Source: Blasia pusilla
Taxonomy: Eukaryota; Marchantiophyta; Marchantiopsida; Blasiales
NCBI GenBank assembly: GCA_050084515.1
Contig: CM114271.1
Span: 56,234,001-56,298,000, forward strand
Direction of reading: 5' to 3'
Length of the DNA stretch: 64,000 nt
The notes under the pieces are model-generated. The model worked only from the letters and a program-made list of their open reading frames with translations. It was not told where the DNA came from and made no database searches. Made by a program: the position numbers and the translations under genes. This document shows positions 57,942 to 64,000 of the stretch, piece by piece. Numbering within the stretch: position 1 is the first letter of the stretch; each line of letters begins with the position of its first letter.

Positions 57942-58400
57942 CTATTCTACTATTTGTTCTAAAGAGATCAGGTTTCTTGCAATGGTAGGAATATAGAGAA
58001 CATTTCCAATAGCACAAAGACCATCTGATGCTATTAGAACTTTACCGGTATGCGCGATATGATGTTGAGTGTCATCTCCTGTGAGCACAATTGCAAGATC
58101 TTTCACTGGCTCCAAACTACTTAACCATTTAGCTTGTGAGATCATGTGATTTGATGTACTAGAGTCATATACCAATCTGTTGTCGAGTCTTTCTTGACCA
58201 TTGCTCCCATATAACTAGTCATAATCAAGAGATGGTTCGTTTATGAATGTTGTTGTTCTTGGTACTCCTCTTGGTGTTGTTGCTCCACATAATTTTGTTG
58301 ATGTAAGGCTCATGTTCTCATATCTGCCTTCTTCTTCAAGCAAAACTTTACATAATGACCCTTTATTCCACAGTAATTACAAGATCTAGGGACCCTCTGT
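57942..58400 (-). pseudogene. Copia protease and nucleocapsid knuckle
   Basis: MVYDSSTSNHMI (about 58140-58175) is the aspartic protease active-site region. Upstream, CNYCGIKGHYVKFC (about 58340-58382) is a CX2CX4HX4C zinc knuckle. Confidence 0.8.
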
Positions 58401-59205
58401 TGTTGACCTCGATCCCAACGGTTTCCATCATCACCACCTTGTGATTGTGTCTGATACTAGTTTGTAGTTGATTGAGTGATGTTATATTGAGTGCCTCTTC
58501 CTCCATATGCTTGATATCCATCAAAATCACGGGAGCTTATGCCATGACCCCAATCTCTGTTTGATCCATAACTTGCAAATACCGCACTTTCTTGCAGACT
58601 AGACGAGCTACCGTTGCCTATTGGCGTATGTCTTCATTGATTAACAATGGGACTTATTCTTGAAAAGTTGGATACTTCTCTCTCACAGAGATAGAGGTCT
58701 TAAAGGACTTGTAATCCTTTGGAAGGCCTTGAAGAGTGAACAAAATCAGATCATCATCTTCTACTGTCACTCCAATGTTATTCAACTAATCAACAATATG
58801 TCTGATACTCAAAATATAATCATTGATGCTCTACGATCCTTTCCTCACTTCGTTCAATTTCTGTTTCAATTGAAGCTTTGTGGCCTTTGTAGATGTTTGG
58901 AACAGCTTTTCCAATACATCTTAGGCCTCCTTCGGAATATCAACATCTTGAATATGACCTATCATTGGCGAATTGACCGTTATTGAAATGTAGTCAATTA
59001 CTTGCCTTGCGCCTTTGTTCCAGACGCGAACATTCAAGTATGTTGAGTCACCTTCTGACTTGGCCTTATCACTTGTGACAAGCTCCCATAGTTCTTGACC
59101 CATGAGAAACTGTTTCATACTAAACTTCAAGATATTGTAATTCTGCTTATCTAGCTTCTCGCATGTGATTGTTGTTGAGGAATACTCTATGATGAATGAT
59201 TTCAC
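58401..59205 (-). pseudogene. Copia gag
   Basis: Begins TTITCEKLDKQNYNILKFSM, typical of copia gag N-termini (UBN2-like). Broken after about 95 codons by a frameshift. Confidence 0.78.
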
Positions 59206-59683
59206 TCAAAAAAATATAATTTCAAACACTCCACTACTCCAATTGAAGCATAGACCACTTCTACGTAGAAATTGACCTGAAATTTGCCAAAATTGATCAA
59301 TTGTATGAAAAAACTAATCGAAATTGGTCTCTAGAGAGCAAACTGCATAACTTTTCTTCACTAATTGCACTTTCCTACACAAAATTGCTAATGCATAAGT
59401 TCAGAATGTCTGAATCGAGCGATTTTGGATGCGTTGGAAAGCTCTCGACAAGCTCTACCAGATTGCTAGATGGCATTGTTCTAGCTTTGCGGACCTAGAT
59501 GGCTAAATCAACCAAGAAAGCGCTAAAAAATGCCTCCAAAGTTTTATCACAGTCTAAGCTCCATCTAAAATCTGTACCCATTGAGCTTTGAACAAAATTT
59601 CCTTCTTCCAAACTGAAATTGTGCCTTCTCTTGCCTCTCTTCTCTCCTCTAACACCAAGAATTTCAAGTGATGTTCTCCTATC

Positions 59684-59695
59684 GCTCTGATATCA
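59684..59695 (-). other. Copia primer binding site
   Basis: The minus strand reads TGATATCAGAGC, one base off the tRNA-iMet complement TGGTATCAGAGC, directly adjoining the 5' LTR. Confidence 0.8.
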
Positions 59696-60064
59696 TGTGG
59701 AAAACTGCTAAAGAATCATAACTAGTGGGAAACGGCTCACACTCACACACCACCATGAAGAACGAAATTTGCAATGAGAGAATGAGTGGAGTCTGGTCCT
59801 CTTCTCAATTATATTGGAGAAAAAAAATTGCAATGAGAGAATAAGCGGAGGCGGGTCCCCTTCTCAATTATATAGGGTATGCACAAGCAACCCTAACCCT
59901 AACCTTAACCATAATCTCGAGTTAGACTAATTATGATTAATTAATCCTAGTTAAGATAATCGCGCTTAACTGACTAACCAAGATTAAGCTTCCCTACTTC
60001 GTGTGAGTACCAAATGTAGCAATTCATGTGTTTCATGAGCTTGAATGTAACTTAATCTTCAATA
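59696..60064 (-). repeat. 5' LTR of the copia element
   Basis: 369 bp. It is longer than the 3' LTR because a segment with GCAATGAGAGAAT is duplicated in tandem (59776-59790 and 59830-59845). The outer end TATTGAAGATTAAG is a one-base decay of the usual TGTTGAAG. Confidence 0.88.
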
Positions 60065-60335
60065 ATTTGAACATAAAACATCTTGGCAGTTTAAAAAAAT
60101 TGATGATATCTTTGGACCTATAGAATCCAACCGTTGCAAGTCAACAACAAGCACTAGAGACTTAGCCAAACTCGATGCTTCATCCAAGCCCAGTAGGGGC
60201 ACACTTAACCTACCCAAAAGATCATGAATGAAATTTAAATTCCTTGCTGTTGATTCTTGCAAGGCTGAAACTCTATGCAATGCCTCTTCCCACCTAGTGT
60301 TGTTGTCATAGCCTGACACTCCTAACTTGCTAAGG

Positions 60336-60735
60336 ATGTATTGGAGAGGAACCAACAGAAGCAGAATATGTTGTTGTCACTATTATAGCAAAGGAGGATC
60401 TGTGACTTCAAAAAGAAATGAGAGATTATGGGATTTAGCAACCACATCCAATCCTCATTCATGAGGATAATCAATCGTGTATTGTGATTGCAAAGAATCC
60501 TAATCCTCATGGTCGCACCAAACACTTTGATATTTAATACCACTTCATAAGGAAATGCGTAGAGAAAAGAGAAATGGAACTCAAGTATTTTCTAATAGAG
60601 CAAATGGTGGCAAATATCTTGACAAAACTACTGGGTAGAGCAAAGTATATTGCTTGTAGAAATATGTTAGGACTAGGGGAAGTCTAAAAGGGATGAGTTG
60701 CCCTTCCACAGAGGAGGAGTGTTAAAAATATTGAA
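60336..60735 (+). pseudogene. Copia relic, RNase H C-terminus and LTR start
   Basis: The plus strand encodes EPTEAEYVVV, HEDNQSCIVIAKNPNPHGRT, YHFIRKCVEKREMELKYFL and MVANILTKLLG, the end of copia RNase H, with stops. A purine tract (CAGAGGAGGAG) then precedes a TGTTAAAAATATTGAAG LTR-like start at about 60719. This is a different copia family from 54710-60064. Confidence 0.75.
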
Positions 60736-61017
60736 GAGATATAAGCTTATAAGGATTGGACTTTGTTAAGGGCCACTCCAATTAAATTAACAGACTTAGA
60801 ACTATAAGTCTAGTAGATTAGTTAAACTGACTTCTCAATCTTAAGAGGCTTTTTTCTCTTCTTAAGATATGTCTTCTCCTTTCATATAGTGAGTAGTACA
60901 TCCAAGCTGGTAGAGTTAACCTTGTTAATGGTGTTAGGACTATGCATTTAATTATTTTATTGCTATGCAATTGGGTTTTTATAAGATGTGTCGTGCTCTA
61001 AGGCTACGCAAGTCACG

Positions 61018-61370
61018 GAGATGGCGAGGTTTTTCCGCATGCAATTATGGGAGGTTCGAGGTCAATGTGTAGTCCCCATGCGTTGATGGGAGGTTCGAGG
61101 TGGTGTTCAAGGAGATTTTCATGTTGCGGAGATTGTTGTACCACACGAAAAAATCACTACAATATTGGTACATGGTTCTAGACCCAGAGCTACAAAGGAG
61201 ATTTTGAGATGCGATGTTGCTTCATACAACGAAGCCCTCATTGAAGATGATCTTTAAGTTTTTTGAGTGGATTGAGCTCAACATGAGCAAGGATCAAGTG
61301 GTAACCAATGAATTTTCCCGCGAGTTGATGGGTCAACTAGTGGTAGTAGCCCCATAGGTGCCCCAACATG
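61018..61370 (+). pseudogene. gag fragment of the A/C-type gypsy family
   Basis: The plus strand reads WYMVLDPELQRRF and EWIELNMSKDQVVTNEFSRE, matching the capsid segment of elements A and C (ERIELNMSEEQVVTARFSRE). It is isolated and broken. Confidence 0.65.
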
Positions 61371-61389
61371 CACGAGTATCATGAGAAAG

Positions 61390-62697
61390 TAAAATGTGCA
61401 TTATGCCTAGAGTGTGGAAAATCTTTAAAGGGTTCAAGGATTTCTTAACCACAAAACTTCCGAAAGGGTTTTTTCTTAGGCGAGATGTGGATTGTAACGT
61501 TGAACTCAAATCTGAAATAGCAAGGAACCCATAGAGGATGACTTCCCAAGAAAGGAAACACTTGTACGAGCAAATCAAGGCATTAGAGGAAATTAGGTTC
61601 ATTCGTTCGAGTAAGTTGGCATTTGGAGCCCCTTCCCTTTTCATCTCAAAGAAGGATGGGTCTATTTTCTTGTGCATGGATTCAAAGCATTGAAGAAAAA
61701 GACCTTCAAGAACAAGTATTTGTTGCCTTTGGCAGATAATTTGTTCAATGTGGTGGGATCCAAGTATTTTACCAAGATAGACCTAAGGCAAGGGCATTAC
61801 CAAATCTGAATTGTAAAAACAGATTTACATAAGGCCGCCATGAGGACACCATTCAAATCTACTCTTAAGTTTAGGTTATCACTTGAACAAGGCGGGTTAA
61901 GCGGAAGGGGTAAACTTAGTGCTTGAGGACTATCTACAAAACGACATTTTGTCGATCAAACATATTCAACAAAGAATTTTCCTCTGGAAAATTCTTTGCT
62001 ATTTAAGTAATAAAACTCCATGCATTCTCTGACACGATACACATCATTTCCGTTGGAAGTGGGGTTCAATCGTAGAACCCCAACTTGCTTTGAAGAACCA
62101 AGGGCATATGAAATGAGGACTTTAATGTTAGTAGTGGAGGACTTCTTGGTGAAGCAATTGCAGGACAATACAAAGACTTTCTCGTCGTTAGAATATGCCC
62201 CATGTCGCTACAAGCGACAAGTTGATGTTCATATGCAAGACGTGATCATTGAAGTTGGGGATCTTTTGTGGCTAAGACTAAGGCTCCACCAATTAACTTC
62301 AAGTATCTCTGCCAAAATGGCACCAATATATGCGAGATCCTTTCAGATACTCAAATAGGCCTAGGTAAGGACATGTCGTATCGATTGAGGTTGTCATTGG
62401 AGATAAGGCGAGTTCATGATGTGTTCCATGTTAGTGAACTCAAGATGTTTGTGGATGATCAAGACCCCTCTCAAACAAGAGTGTTGTGACTTGATCCGAT
62501 TATAGTTGAAAACCAATATGAGTTTGAAGTCGAGACTATATTGGATGAGCATAGAGTAAAGAGAGGAAGGAGATTAGTAAACGAGTACTTAGTTGCATGG
62601 AAAGGTTATGATTTACATAAAAGAATATGGGTAACACAGAGGAAGACAACTCATATTTGGAAACTTCTCGAGGAATTTAGAAGTAGGAAATTTTAGG
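61390..62697 (+). pseudogene. Chromovirus (Ty3/gypsy) relic with chromodomain
   Basis: RT N-terminal part (SQERKHLYEQIKALEEIRFI, FGAPSLFISKKDGS and KYFTKIDLRQGHYQI, 61540-61810), then a jump to the integrase C-terminus (RRVHDVFHVSELK, 62406-62445) and a chromodomain (YEFEVETILDEHRVKRGRR, NEYLVAWKGY, LLEEF; 62518-62695). The palm active site, RNase H and integrase core are deleted. The chromodomain marks it as a different lineage from A-E, which end in a PHD finger. Confidence 0.8.
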
Positions 62698-63204
62698 GAA
62701 GGTAAATGATGAGACTAGAGTTTGATGCATAGCTTAAGCGTTATGGCTTGGTTTGTAGAATTTTCATTGGCCATATTCCCCTTTGGGAGATGATATTAAT
62801 GGTATGAGAAAACTTGGAAATTCCAAGAATTCTATAAAATGTCCAAACTTTATCTTGAATGAGGAATGATTTTTGAATGTTTTCATCAGGATGCATACAC
62901 GTATGAATGGAGCATGACTTGTACATGTTGTGGCATCACAAGATTAGGTGGTTGAGCTGGACACGGTTTGCTAACACAATTGGGGTCTAAGTGTCATATA
63001 CTTAGTATGACTCAACACACTAGGTTAGATTAGATTGGCGTAAGCTTTGGTATCTAGAGAAGGACAAGGCCATAATCCAAGGTGTTGTTAACTCCAACCC
63101 AAGGATTACCAATGGTGTTTTAAACTATGTTTAGGGGGGGAGAGGGGGGAAATTCAACTAAATGGGGGTAACGAGGATGTCAACTCAACTAAATGGGGGA
63201 GCGT
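62698..63204. other. Intergenic DNA, no gene seen
   Basis: Flank of the chromovirus relic. It contains a G-rich run (63134-63151) and a short tandem block CAACTAAATGGGGG at 63153 and 63186. Confidence 0.4.
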
Positions 63205-63488
63205 CGCAGATAGCTACCTCTTTGGCGCCCACACTAGCGAGGACCCAAGAAGCAAGTCGTGAATATGCGCCCAAGGAGGAAAGACCTTGGTGTGACCCAC
63301 CAAAGTCAAAACCTACACAAGCTAGTGGCGAGACTATAAAGGGCATAAGAACCAATGACATGACTAACGTTAGGCGAGACGTGCATGTATCTTATGACTA
63401 GCCTTATGTGAGAAAGGGTCTAAACTACTCATGGAGACAAGGGCAAGGAAATCAAGGTTTCAAATCTTGAAGCCAAGCACCAAGTCAA
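63205..63488 (-). repeat. Dispersed repeat, inverted copy of 41005-41290
   Basis: See 41005-41290. Element F abuts its end at 63492. Confidence 0.65.
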
Positions 63489-63491
63489 AGT

Positions 63492-63663
63492 TTTCGTGCG
63501 CATACATATTTCTACACAACATACATCGTTGTCAAAGAACATACACACAAATACGCACGATGTCATGCTAACTCATGGCATCCAAACAATGATACGAGAA
63601 GTACCAAAATATCTCCAATAAATCACATAGATCTCACACCAAGCTCTCCATGGTGTGCACACA

Positions 63664-63746
<83 letters not shown>

Positions 63747-64000
63747 GTCATCAAGCTGTAGATGACCAAGAGGTTAGCTGAACAAACATAAGGTCCTCTT
63801 GAAGAGGTCTTGGGTTCAACTTTCCCCTTGGACAGTGGGGGGCGGTCTCAACCCCAAGGCAGTGGCGTCCCTACATAGGGCATGGATGGTCCATGTTCGA
63901 GAGAGAGAACTCCTTGTGTGCCTTTCATGTGTGTGCCTTGACTATGCTCCCAGGTTAAAAATCTGGATAAAATTCCAGGCCTTCACAAAAAGAACAAGAA
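63492..64000 (-). mobile_element. Element F: left edge of a further B/D-like element
   Basis: Begins TTTCGTGCGCATACATATTT and carries a full B-type repeat (to about 63621), ending in AAATATCTCCAAT, followed by an A-type block diverged from those of B and D but with matching phrases (CTCTCCATGGTGTGCAC versus CTCTCAAAGGTGTGCAC). The order B then A from the left is that of the B2-A2 end of B and D. The window ends before any coding part. Confidence 0.65.
63663..63743. repeat. (TC)n microsatellite in element F
   Basis: About 40 uninterrupted TC units within the A-type block of F, where B and D have only short TC runs. Confidence 0.95.

Larger units (their letters stand above)
54710..60064 (-). 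mobile_element. Ty1/copia retrotransposon, near full length, decayed
   Basis: Two LTRs (54710-55020 and 59696-60064) in the same orientation bracket gag, protease, integrase, RT and RNase H in the copia order on the minus strand. A primer binding site abuts the right LTR and a purine tract abuts the left one. The flanks read GTTTG (54705-54709) and ATTTG (60065-60069), a likely 5-bp target duplication with one change. Stops and frameshifts in every domain make it non-autonomous. Confidence 0.92.

Noticed and set aside
1-64000. CRISPR arrays, rRNA or tRNA genes
   Set aside because: None seen; the tRNA-like sequences are only the 12-base primer binding sites of LTR elements.

Overview
This is repeat-dense plant nuclear DNA. 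It holds nested retrotransposons and one clear host gene, an intronless RING-H2 (ATL-type) E3 ligase at 49299-50420. Ty1/copia, Ty3/gypsy and LINE elements, tRNA-iMet-type primer sites and the ATL gene point to a land plant. Its many decayed nested copies suggest a large genome. A seed-free lineage is possible, but the sequence does not prove it.

Most of the left two thirds is copies of one unusual Ty3/gypsy group. A (1-5003, cut by the window start), B (10437-20257), C (21525-29769) and D (21238-39803, interrupted by C) lie on the minus strand. E (9655-10436 plus 20258-20555) is an older plus-strand fragment split by B. F (63492 to the window end) is the edge of a further related element. 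The coding order is gag with zinc knuckles, retropepsin-like protease, a cytosine-5 DNA methyltransferase (DNMT) domain with canonical motif order I to X, reverse transcriptase, RNase H, HHCC/DDE integrase, and a C-terminal PHD finger. One polyprotein thus joins a DNA-methylation writer and a predicted histone reader to the copy-and-integrate machinery.

The termini are also odd. B and D lack ordinary LTR pairs. Read on the element strand they run A1 - genes - B1 - A2 - B2 (A about 510 bp, B about 128 bp), the split direct repeat layout known from tyrosine-recombinase retroelements, yet they encode a DDE integrase. The inserted units can be delimited: B sits in E with a 4-bp CACC duplication, and C sits in D's A2 repeat with a 4-bp GGTT duplication. 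C lacks the A2-B2 extension.

Region by region: A is inserted in a copia LTR remnant (5004-5115) next to a broken LINE (5116-7369). At 7370-9653 is the end of another LTR element whose 1.87-kb LTR is itself a long inverted repeat. E/B fill 9655-20555 and D/C fill 21238-39803. The stretch 39804-43174 is AT-rich without genes. A second LINE copy (43175-46702) has an N-terminal zinc finger, RT pieces and a C-terminal restriction-like endonuclease region. The host gene island is about 47.6-51.6 kb. From 54710 to 60064 is a near full-length, decayed Ty1/copia element with two LTRs, followed by plus-strand relics of another copia element, a gag piece and a chromodomain-bearing chromovirus (60336-62697). 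The window ends in the edge of F with a long TC microsatellite.

Every retroelement reading frame shows stops or frameshifts, so each copy looks like a relic as it stands. The DNMT regions of C and D nevertheless keep the catalytic PCQ and ENV motifs, whereas B has PSQ and EIV.
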